A stretch of DNA of 64,000 nt from Rhodohalobacter barkolensis (GTDB lineage Bacteria; Bacteroidota; Rhodothermia; Balneolales; Balneolaceae). A program made the position numbers and the translations under genes. Position 1 is the stretch's first letter; each line of letters opens with the position of its first letter. Where the stretch lies: assembly GCF_002834295.1 (NCBI RefSeq), contig NZ_PISP01000002.1:1-64000 (forward strand), in the 5' to 3' direction. Positions 1 through 7,446 of this stretch are shown here, piece by piece. The notes beneath the pieces are model-generated. The model saw only the letters and a list, made by a program, of their open reading frames with translations, ran no database searches and had not been told where the DNA came from.

Positions 1-302
1 AATACACCATATCCTTTTTACCATCCTGTGAATTTTGGAAATAAATTTTCCCTTTTGATAAAATCACTGCTGGCCAATTTAATATCCTTAATCAGATTAG
101 CCAGCGAAACCGAAGGGTGTAAGTGTATCAGGATATGAATATGGTTTTCAGTCCCATTGATTCGATAAAGATAACACCTGTTCTTTTTGAGAACTCCTCA
201 GATATATTTGTAGAGCAACTCGCGGTGCGGTTTCTCTAAAGAAGACAGTCTGTTCTTTGTACTAAAGACGATGTGATAGTGGATTTGGCGATAGGTACTC
301 AT
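1..302 (-). pseudogene. REP-associated (RAYT, IS200-like Y1) transposase, broken and cut by window edge
   Basis: Reading the minus strand from ATG at 302-300 gives MSTYRQIHYHIVFSTKNR, the start of an IS200-like Y1 transposase of the REP-associated type, with the metal-binding HIHIL motif further on. The frame is broken by TGA at codon 35 (200-198) and again by TAA at codon 95 (20-18). The copy at 48538-48984 is clearly homologous and carries the same TAA at codon 95, but not the TGA. The rest of this copy lies outside the window. RAYT proteins cut single-stranded DNA at REP hairpins; this copy cannot make a full protein without readthrough. Confidence 0.85.
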
Positions 303-377
303 AACAGTAAAGATTGATCATTATAAGATAGAGTTTCTACTTAAATGGAACACAAATTGAGGATTCCTTACAGAATT

Positions 378-465
378 GAACCCCATTCGGGGTTCTCTCA
401 AGGGATGTGCTCAATTGACCCGATTTTCAATCGGGGCTAATTACATTCATCCGCCTTAGGCGGAT
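378..465 (-). repeat. Three-hairpin REP block (C-B-A) upstream of the RAYT copy
   Basis: Three short perfect or near-perfect palindromes follow one another: C at 378-395 (GAACCCC/GGGGTTC arms), B at 419-435 (CCCGATT/AATCGGG arms) and A at 449-465 (ATCCGCC/GGCGGAT arms). Read on the minus strand the order is A-B-C followed by the RAYT gene. The same order occurs at 48377-48463 and 47897-47985. Such hairpins are the expected substrates of RAYT proteins. Confidence 0.85.
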
Positions 466-475
466 TGGTATTGTG

Positions 476-887
476 TTGAAACCGATTTGTTTGTGGCTTT
501 GGGAGAATAAACAGAAATTTAAAATTCCGATTTAGGATATCTTTTAAAAGACAAACAAGGCTGGTCGAATTGATAGGAATAGTAAAGGAAATTTAATGAA
601 GGTTTTACTTCAATAGAAGCTTGAAGCTGATAGGCCGTTATTCATTAAAGTATCTGAAACAGATGGTTATTCAGTAAAGATTCGCCAACCGGCGGATTGA
701 CGAATGAGAGGGGGTTGGTGGATGAAAAATATCGAATACTGAACAGAAGAATATCGAATAACGAAGGAGGCAAGAGTTTTCCAATTCAGCCTATTAGTGC
801 TGCCTTAGCACCTCTGCGGTGAATATTCCAATGCTGTCAGGTCGGTTTGAAATTAAAAGATTTTTGCCGAAATATTTATTCAGGGAA
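476..887. other. Non-coding stretch between two REP blocks
   Basis: No convincing gene on either strand. About 500-680 is recognisably homologous, in inverted orientation, to about 48180-48350 (for example the segments around CTATTGAAGT and TTTATTCTCCCAAA on the minus strand). A further A-type palindrome (CGCCAACCGGCG) sits at about 683-694. The stretch appears to be old repeat-element DNA with insertions. Confidence 0.55.
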
Positions 888-975
888 GATCCGCCAACCG
901 GCGGATCAATACGATTAGCCCCGACTGAAAGTCGGGTTATAGGAGTTAGGAGAATTCAGAACCCTGAAAGGGTTC
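888..975 (-). repeat. Three-hairpin REP block (A'-B'-C')
   Basis: Palindromes at 888-907 (GATCCGCC/GGCGGATC arms), 919-935 (CCCGACT/AGTCGGG arms) and 959-975 (GAACCCT/AGGGTTC arms). Read on the minus strand this is C'-B'-A', the same arrangement as 47599-47687 and 48079-48166. The linker between B' and A' (GGGGCTAATCGTATTGATCC) is the same as at 47652-47671. Confidence 0.85.
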
Positions 976-1020
976 AATTCTTCTCGGATTAGGCCAGTCA
1001 TGAAACGTCTTAAAAATAGA

Positions 1021-1048
1021 AAAGGCGACACCCTTTGGTATCGCCTTT
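1021..1048 (-). terminator. Intrinsic terminator after the OmpA-like gene
   Basis: Stem AAAGGCGA paired with TCGCCTTT. On the minus strand it is followed by a T-rich tract (TTTTCTATTTTT). It lies 27 bases beyond the stop of the OmpA-like lipoprotein gene. Confidence 0.7.
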
Positions 1049-1074
1049 CAGAATAAATTGTGTTTTAGGAAAAA

Positions 1075-1752
1075 CTACTGCTGAGCTCGCTCCAATCTTG
1101 AGATATACTCTTCACTGGCAAAGATGGCTACTTCAACGCGACGATTTTCCTGTCTTCCGGCTTCAGTGTCGTTCTCGGCAATGGGTTCGTATTCTCCACG
1201 ACCTTCTACCTGAACTCTGTCTGTATCTATACCTTGTTCAATCAAATAATTTGCTGCAGATTGTGCGCGACGATCACTCAGCCGAAGATTGTAATTTTCG
1301 TCACCGGTTGAGTCGGTATGGCCTACAATCATCAAATTGGTGTCATCATCATCGTTCATGATTCGGGCTAATTTCTGTAAATTTTCTTTGGATGCATCTC
1401 TAAGTGCTGAAGAATCGAACCCAAACAGCAATCCACTGTCGAAACTAAGTGCAATTCCCTCTTCAACTCGCTGAACGGTTACTCCCTCGAGTTCACGCTC
1501 AAGTTCTTCTGCTTTTTGATCCATATTACGGCCAATGATTGCGCCAACAGATCCTCCAACTGCAGCACCTGCAATTGCACCCGCTGCGGTATTTCCTAAT
1601 GTTTTACCAATCACTGCTCCTACGGCTGCACCACCACCACTGCCAATAACAGCGCCTTTAGCGGTGTTACTCCAATTCGAACAGCCCGAAATGATTAATG
1701 TGGAAGCCAGTATCAATAATATTATTGTGGACGTTTTTGTAATACGGAACAT
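1075..1752 (-). CDS. OmpA-family lipoprotein with glycine-zipper segment
   Basis: 225 aa. A hydrophobic leader ends in the lipobox IISGC (Cys at about residue 24), so a lipid-anchored envelope protein is predicted. Residues about 32-75 are a glycine/alanine-rich zipper (GAVIGSGGGAAVGAVIGK and a second copy). An OmpA C-terminal domain follows at about 100-215. It includes FGFDSSAL, GHTDSTGDENYNLRLSDRRA and GRGEYEPIAEN, carrying the conserved Asp and Arg that bind the diaminopimelate of peptidoglycan. The family tethers the outer membrane to the wall. The C-terminal 12 residues (SRLERAQQ) extend slightly past the domain. It is monocistronic with its own terminator. Confidence 0.9.
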   Translation of the reverse strand: MFRITKTSTIILLILASTLIISGCSNWSNTAKGAVIGSGGGAAVGAVIGKTLGNTAAGAIAGAAVGGSVGAIIGRNMDQKAEELERELEGVTVQRVEEGIALSFDSGLLFGFDSSALRDASKENLQKLARIMNDDDDTNLMIVGHTDSTGDENYNLRLSDRRAQSAANYLIEQGIDTDRVQVEGRGEYEPIAENDTEAGRQENRRVEVAIFASEEYISRLERAQQ

Positions 1753-1980
1753 ATTTTTTTGGTTTGGTTATTGTATAAAACAATCTCTCGTTAAAACTGT
1801 ATACAGATGAATTTGTTTCTTGTAAGGTTACCAATGCTTTACCAAACAAAAGTAAACACCTTACAATTTAGCTAAATAGTGCGCAGAGACCTAAACGAAT
1901 TTCATCACATGATGATGTGGTTGAAAAGGAAACATTAGTTCTTTAGAATTCAATTCGATTAAGCAATCAGATTAAATTTT

Positions 1981-2721
1981 ATGATTCAAAAAGCTCTTTT
2001 AGTCATAGCATTCAGCAGTACAATTTTAATTTCCGGCTGTGCTCCTGAACCGGTATTCAGGTTGGAATCAGAACATGATGAGGTTCTGAATTATCGTGGT
2101 ATGGAATACCTTCTCAGCGAAGGTGAACAATCATCGGTTACTATGGCGTACTACAGGCATATGGGGCAATATATTGTGATGGATATTGAAGTAATGAACC
2201 ATTCCGATTCTATTGTTCAAATAGACACACCAAACTTTAAATTCAGTGCAAAACACGATTACAGTGACGGGAGCTTTGACCCTCTGAATGGTGGCACTGC
2301 CTACGATCCGGAACAGATTTTATTAAACCTGGACTTAGCTTCATCCCGTGCTGAAGCAGATGAGCGAACAAGTCAGCTGCTTGATGGGCTTAGTGCTACA
2401 GCCTATATCGCTTCAGATATTGCAAATGCCGGAAATCAAACTACAGAGGAGAGAAATGCCAGAGACAATGAGAGGACCCGGTTGGCCATTGAACGTGCCG
2501 AACGCAGAGATCAGTTCTATGCCAGGGTTTCTAGTCTGAACGAGCAAAGGGCCTACTGGGAGACGGAGGTACTCAGGAAAACAGATCTATACCCCGACGA
2601 AGCGATTGCAGGAGAAGTGCTCTATCCGGTTGTAGAAGACGCAAATCTTATAGAATTTTCTGTGATTGTCGGTGAAGAGGAGCATCACTTTGTTTATCGG
2701 CAGAAAAAGTTTAAGCCATAA
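1981..2721 (+). CDS. Predicted lipoprotein of unknown function
   Basis: 246 aa. The leader MIQKALLVIAFSSTILISGC is a clear type II signal peptide with the lipobox Cys at residue 20. The mature part begins with a beta-rich region containing YRHMGQYIVMDIEVMNHSDS, which reads like an Ig-like or DUF4352-like domain. A charged helical stretch follows at about 155-200 (RNARDNERTRLAIERAERR), then another beta segment (LIEFSVIVGEEEHHFVY). No family was recognised with certainty. It is a single gene ending at a shared bidirectional terminator. Confidence 0.8.
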   Translation: MIQKALLVIAFSSTILISGCAPEPVFRLESEHDEVLNYRGMEYLLSEGEQSSVTMAYYRHMGQYIVMDIEVMNHSDSIVQIDTPNFKFSAKHDYSDGSFDPLNGGTAYDPEQILLNLDLASSRAEADERTSQLLDGLSATAYIASDIANAGNQTTEERNARDNERTRLAIERAERRDQFYARVSSLNEQRAYWETEVLRKTDLYPDEAIAGEVLYPVVEDANLIEFSVIVGEEEHHFVYRQKKFKP

Positions 2722-2759
2722 GAAAAGCGTGATCTGAAAACTCAAATCACGCTTTTCTT
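2721..2759. terminator. Bidirectional terminator between convergent genes
   Basis: Thirteen-base stem AGAAAAGCGTGAT / ATCACGCTTTTCT with A-rich and T-rich sides. It sits between the stop of the unknown lipoprotein gene (plus) and the stop of the nucleotidyltransferase gene (minus), so it can serve both. Confidence 0.85.
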
Positions 2760-2776
2760 CAGAAAATATCCCTACT

Positions 2777-3772
2777 CTACTGTTTCAGAATGGAGTGATC
2801 GCCAATATGAATCTCTCCTTTGGCATTGTGCGCTTCGGCATGGTTGCCAATGGTTGAACCTTCCAGTTTGCAGCCGTTTAATTGAGCATTTTTTTGAATA
2901 ATAGTACGCTCAATAGTAGAATTTTTGATTTTGGTTCCATCTTCAATACTCACGTTTGGACCAATTTCACTACCGGAAATCTCAACGCCTTTTCCAATAT
3001 AAACCGGAGGATGAATGGTCGTTCCTTTATAATCGTCGTACGGATGGTTCTCTTTTTTTAGAATTTCGCCGGTTGTTTCGAGCCATGCCGGTAGTGTGCC
3101 GCAGTCCAGCCACTCGTCAACAGTTGCTTTTTTGAACTTCTTTCCATCTTTCAACAGTCTGTCGAGGGCATCGGTAAGCTGATATTCGTCTCCGTGACCG
3201 GTCACATTGTTATCCAGCAGATATTGAATCTCTTTCATCAGATCTTCACCCTGCTTGAAGTAGTAAACCCCAATAATGGCCAGATTTGAGATAGGCTCAC
3301 TCGGTTTTTCTACAAAATCGGTAATAGTATCTCCGTCGTGAACGGCAACGCCAAATCTGGATGGATCTTCAACTTCTTTCAGCCAGATGACACTGTCGGC
3401 ATCATCTACGGTAACTTTTTCGTAGGAATCGAAAATGGTATCGGCAAATACGATAATCACTTCACCTTCCAGATCTTCGCCTGCACATGAGACGGCGTGA
3501 GCGGTTCCAAGTGCAACATCCTGTACACGAAAGGTAGCTTTGGCATTATGCCGCTTGCTCATATCGGTAAGCGTCTCCTTGATTTCACGACTAAAGTCAG
3601 GTCCCAAAATGTAAACAATTTCATCAATCGTACGATCGAGAGTTCGCGCAAATGTCTCTACAATTCTCTCAACGATCATGGTTCCGGCAACGGGAAGAAG
3701 TGGTTTGGGTGTTGTGTGGGAGTGCGGGCGCACACGTGTTCCGCGGCCGGCCATAGGTATTATAAGTTTCAT
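2777..3772 (-). CDS. Sugar-phosphate nucleotidyltransferase with left-handed beta-helix tail
   Basis: 331 aa. The N-terminal domain (1-240) begins MKLIIPMAGRGTRVRPHSHT, the G-x-G-T-R signature loop of NTP:sugar-1-phosphate transferases, followed by PKPLLPVAG with the substrate-contacting Lys. FVEKPSEP (about 155-162) is also typical. The last 80 residues carry hexapeptide-type repeats (VYIGKGVEISGSEIGPNVSI and onwards) forming a beta-helix. The enzyme probably activates glucose-1-phosphate (UDP- or dTDP-sugar) for envelope polysaccharide or LPS. The substrate cannot be fixed from sequence alone. It is monocistronic. Confidence 0.85.
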   Translation of the reverse strand: MKLIIPMAGRGTRVRPHSHTTPKPLLPVAGTMIVERIVETFARTLDRTIDEIVYILGPDFSREIKETLTDMSKRHNAKATFRVQDVALGTAHAVSCAGEDLEGEVIIVFADTIFDSYEKVTVDDADSVIWLKEVEDPSRFGVAVHDGDTITDFVEKPSEPISNLAIIGVYYFKQGEDLMKEIQYLLDNNVTGHGDEYQLTDALDRLLKDGKKFKKATVDEWLDCGTLPAWLETTGEILKKENHPYDDYKGTTIHPPVYIGKGVEISGSEIGPNVSIEDGTKIKNSTIERTIIQKNAQLNGCKLEGSTIGNHAEAHNAKGEIHIGDHSILKQ

Positions 3773-4013
3773 AAAATCAGTTTAATCTTTTTATAAATTA
3801 TCAGAAACATCCGGATTTTTAATCACTCTATGATTGTGAACTGTTTAGTTTTGGATGTTTACTATCTTGTTGTTTGGAATTAAGTCAATTTTCGGATCAA
3901 ATATAACGGTTCAACGGTTGATTATCGAACCGTGAACAAGAACTAATTTTTAGGGGTTGGTCCAATTACTTAGTTGCCAACGTTGAATTACTCACTTAAT
4001 ACATCGTTCAGAT

Positions 4014-5693
4014 TTGGATATCTACACATTGATTATGAACGCGATTATTATTCTGCTGATCGCGATTTTTATAAGGCACTCACTCCATCGTTTGCGATAC
4101 TTTTTACACATGTTCCAGCAATTGGGGTATAAAACCAATGAGTTTCGCCATTGGTTGATGGATCATTTTTACAGCCGTTTTTTTACTTCAGAGCATATCT
4201 TCTTTAATCTTTTGATTTTGGGTATGATCACCTTGCTGGTCGATCGCATCACGCTCACCGCCGGATCAATTACCATGTTTATTTTTACGCTATTCTGGTT
4301 TTTAGATCTTTCCCGGTATAAAGCCGAAAAAGAGAAAAAACCATTGGTATACACCGCCCGGCTAAAACGGCTGATGGTTACTACGTTGATCATCATTGGA
4401 TTTCTTTGGTTTTACATGATCGATATCGCATACAGAGGCGTGCAGCTTCGGGATTTTGTTGCACCTTTTATAAATGTTGATCCCTACTTTTTGAGTTTCG
4501 GGATGGTTGTAGTAGATATTTTTATCCCAATTTTTCTCTTTATGGCTGCCTATCTGATGAAGCCTGTAGAGAAGAAGATTCAGAATGGTTTTAAGAAGCA
4601 AGCCCGGAAAAAACTGGCGTCTCTTCCACATTTAAAAGTGATTGCCATTACAGGAAGCTACGGCAAAACGAGCACAAAGTTTTTGATGGACGCCTTTTTG
4701 AAAGAACGGGTGAGAGTTTGTGTTACCCCGGGAAGCTTTAATACACCGATGGGTATCTGTAAAGTGATAAACAACGATCTGGATGCACACCACCAGGTGT
4801 TGATTTTAGAAATGGGTGCACGCTATGAGGGGAATATCAAAGAGCTGTGTGATATTGCTCAGCCGGATATATCTGTCATTACAAATGTTGGGCTATCTCA
4901 TCTGGAAACATTCGGCTCTCAGGAAGCGGTAGCAAAAGAAAAATCGACCCTGGCCAAAGAGCTGAAATCGGGCGGAACACTCATTCTGAATGGAGATGAC
5001 CCGTTGGTTCGGAAGATGGCTGATCTTCGGGATGATGTGAATATTGTGTTCGCCGGCAGTGAGGGTAAAGTTCGCATTTCCGACAGTGAAACCGATGCAG
5101 AAGGGACACGGTTTGAAATGGGTATTTTTGATGATGAGAATAACCGGATTGATAAGGAAATATTTAAAACAAAACTCCTTGGTAAGCACAATATTCAGAA
5201 TATGTCGATCGCAGCGGCAGTTGCTCTCGAGTTTGATATTCGCCTCAAAACGATGTCAATCGCAGCTTCTAAAATGGAGCCGGTAGAGCATCGCCTGGAA
5301 CTCAAGGAGAGAAATGGATTAACCGTGATTGATGATGCGTTCAATTCAAATCCGGTGGGTGCAAAAAATGCAGTAGATATTCTGGCTTCTTTTAAAACGG
5401 GTAAGAAGATCATTATTACTCCGGGAATGATTGAACTGGGGGAATTGGAGGAGCAGGAGAATCAAAAACTGGGTGAGCACATAGCCAAAGCAGGTCTGGA
5501 CCTCGTGATTCTGGTTGGTGATAATCAAACAAAACCGCTACAAAAGGGGCTTTCTTCGGTGCAAAATGGTGAGGCTCCGGATGTTCGTGTGGTAAACACT
5601 CTGTTTGAGGCAAACGATCTTCTAAAGGATTACGCTTCTCCGGGAGATGTAGTTCTGTACGAAAATGACCTGCCCGACACGTACAATTCTTAA
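4014..5693 (+). CDS. MurF-like UDP-MurNAc-tripeptide D-Ala-D-Ala ligase with membrane-embedded N terminus
   Basis: 559 aa if the TTG at 4014 is used; an ATG at codon 8 (4035) is an alternative start. Residues 1-190 hold about five hydrophobic segments. The Mur-ligase ATPase domain then has the P-loop GSYGKTSTKF and the downstream motif EMGARYEGNI typical of MurF. The C-terminal domain contains DDAFNSNPVG, the conserved MurF motif before the dinucleotide-binding fold. MurF adds D-Ala-D-Ala to the cytoplasmic peptidoglycan precursor. The N-terminal membrane region replaces the usual short uracil-binding domain, which is odd for a soluble pathway step. It could be a MurF paralogue acting on another substrate. 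Confidence 0.75.
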   Translation: MDIYTLIMNAIIILLIAIFIRHSLHRLRYFLHMFQQLGYKTNEFRHWLMDHFYSRFFTSEHIFFNLLILGMITLLVDRITLTAGSITMFIFTLFWFLDLSRYKAEKEKKPLVYTARLKRLMVTTLIIIGFLWFYMIDIAYRGVQLRDFVAPFINVDPYFLSFGMVVVDIFIPIFLFMAAYLMKPVEKKIQNGFKKQARKKLASLPHLKVIAITGSYGKTSTKFLMDAFLKERVRVCVTPGSFNTPMGICKVINNDLDAHHQVLILEMGARYEGNIKELCDIAQPDISVITNVGLSHLETFGSQEAVAKEKSTLAKELKSGGTLILNGDDPLVRKMADLRDDVNIVFAGSEGKVRISDSETDAEGTRFEMGIFDDENNRIDKEIFKTKLLGKHNIQNMSIAAAVALEFDIRLKTMSIAASKMEPVEHRLELKERNGLTVIDDAFNSNPVGAKNAVDILASFKTGKKIIITPGMIELGELEEQENQKLGEHIAKAGLDLVILVGDNQTKPLQKGLSSVQNGEAPDVRVVNTLFEANDLLKDYASPGDVVLYENDLPDTYNS

Positions 5694-5795
5694 ACGCTTT
5701 GCAGCATCACATAAACATGTGATTTTGCCAAATTTGTGAAACAACTCCTTTCTCAGGCGGTTTAGGTGTGTAATGAATAACTAAACCACACTACT

Positions 5796-6116
5796 ATGAA
5801 AGGATGGATACTAAAAACCGGCTTATTACTCTTCTTAGGATTTACTGCAAGCGGTTGTATGGTTTCGGGCGGACTCGTTATTGAGCCGGAACCGATTATT
5901 ATCGGAGACCCGCCACGACATGCAGAGCACAGAGCAAAACAGAGCAGAAAGCATAATCGATCGCATTTCAGGATACCTCTGGGGCATATGCCACCCAGAG
6001 GGAAATGCCGGGTTTGGTATGTTGACCGACCGCCGGGACATCAGCCTCCGGCAGTATCGTGCCACAGAATTGGGCGCAGAGTGCCGCCAAATGCAGTTAT
6101 TATCAGGGGGAGGTAG
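5796..6116 (+). CDS. Small His/Pro/Arg-rich lipoprotein, unknown
   Basis: 106 aa. A signal peptide ends in the lipobox TASGC (Cys about residue 21). The mature part is unusual: rich in Pro, His and Arg (HAEHRAKQSRKHNRSHFRIP, PPGHQPPAVSC), with two more Cys residues. Similar small Pro/His/Arg lipoproteins occur in Bacteroidota without known function. Its stop abuts the 3' end of the convergent permease gene with no gap. Confidence 0.65.
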   Translation: MKGWILKTGLLLFLGFTASGCMVSGGLVIEPEPIIIGDPPRHAEHRAKQSRKHNRSHFRIPLGHMPPRGKCRVWYVDRPPGHQPPAVSCHRIGRRVPPNAVIIRGR

Positions 6117-7343
6117 TTATTCTCCCCTGAGGGCATCGGCGGGCTGGACCTGGGCGGCTCTTGTAGCGGGGTACCAGCTTGCAGCCAGGCATAAAATCAA
6201 ACTGCCGCCAACAACCAAAGCTATATCCAGTGGCTGAATGGAAACGGGATAGGCGTCAATAATAAAGGATGAGGTAAGTTTAACCAGTCCATACTCTTGT
6301 TGAATCCACGCTGTAAGAACACCCAGTACACCGCCAATTCCACAGCCAATCAATCCAATTTGAATTCCCTGGCTGATAAAGATCTGTTTGATCTTTTTGG
6401 ATGTCATACCCATGGAGATCAGCACACCAATATCCTTTTTCTTTTGAATGACGATCATTGTGAGCGAACCTACGATATTCAGTGCAGCAACCAGCACGAT
6501 AATCATCAGGATAAAATAGGATCCCCATTTTTCAAGATACATCACATCATAAAGAGGCTTTTGCAGGTCGTACCAGGTTTGCAGCCTGTAATCAGGTCCT
6601 AACATTTGCTGTAAATCCTGCTTAACATTTTCAGCGTTATCGGTGTCTACAAGCTGTAAGTCTAACCCGGTGATCTCGTTTCGCATGTTGAAAAGTCGCT
6701 GAGCGGCTTCGAGGTTGATGTAGGTTATGTCATCATCAATAATCTGTTGAATGTTATAACTTCCCCGAACCTGGAACCGACTCACCCTGGGTGCTGAAAA
6801 CTGAGTGATGGCCCTCCTCATGCCGGCGGAACTTAGCAGTGCAATTTCATCACCGGATTCCAACCCGTATTGATTGGTAATTGTGCTGCTGATTACAAGT
6901 CCCGGCTGGCCGTCTTGGACGGATAGATCAAAAACCCCATTTTGAACGCTCTGCTCAAGATCAGAGATTCTGATGTGCGAACTTCTTTCAATACCCCGCA
7001 CAATAACCACATCATTTTGATTATCTTCAGAGATAAGCATGGCTTTGCCTTCTACATAAGGGGCAACCTGTACAACTTCGGGATGGTTTTGTATTTGATC
7101 GATCAGATCGGGATCAAAAGGCATTGCATTAACTTCATTCATCTCAATACGAATATCAGGATCAAAAGAGAGCAAAAACCCGCGAATGACATCAAAAAAG
7201 CCATTAAAAACCGATAAAATGATAATAAGAAGTGCCGTGCCAAGAGTAATTCCGGCAATACTGATCGATGTCAGAACAGAGATCAGTGAAATGTGTTTCC
7301 TGGAAAACAGGTAGCGTCTTGATATAAAGCGAATGATATTCAT
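6117..7343 (-). CDS. LolC/LolE-type ABC transporter permease (FtsX superfamily)
   Basis: 408 aa. The start MNIIRFISRRYLFSRKHISLISVLTSIS is the standard opening of lipoprotein-release permeases. It is followed by a first membrane helix (about 25-50), a large periplasmic domain (about 55-265), and three C-terminal helices (about 275-300, 320-350, 370-390), ending in PATRAAQVQPADALRGE, the FtsX-family tail. In the Lol pathway this permease moves lipoproteins from the inner membrane to LolA. The partner ATPase (LolD-like) is not in the window. It could be another MacB/FtsX-type exporter, but the length and opening favour LolC/E. Confidence 0.85.
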   Translation of the reverse strand: MNIIRFISRRYLFSRKHISLISVLTSISIAGITLGTALLIIILSVFNGFFDVIRGFLLSFDPDIRIEMNEVNAMPFDPDLIDQIQNHPEVVQVAPYVEGKAMLISEDNQNDVVIVRGIERSSHIRISDLEQSVQNGVFDLSVQDGQPGLVISSTITNQYGLESGDEIALLSSAGMRRAITQFSAPRVSRFQVRGSYNIQQIIDDDITYINLEAAQRLFNMRNEITGLDLQLVDTDNAENVKQDLQQMLGPDYRLQTWYDLQKPLYDVMYLEKWGSYFILMIIVLVAALNIVGSLTMIVIQKKKDIGVLISMGMTSKKIKQIFISQGIQIGLIGCGIGGVLGVLTAWIQQEYGLVKLTSSFIIDAYPVSIQPLDIALVVGGSLILCLAASWYPATRAAQVQPADALRGE

Positions 7344-7446
7344 TGAGTTCGATTTCTACCCATTAGTTGAACTTTGTAAAAAAGGGCCCATCAATTTGGC
7401 TATAAAATTTTTATTTTAAAGTACTAATAAATCAAATATAGGGGAT

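Noticed and set aside
1535-1810. Open frame opposite the OmpA-like gene (Ala/Pro-rich)
   Set aside because: It is the antisense shadow of the glycine/alanine zipper codons; no start signal or independent support.
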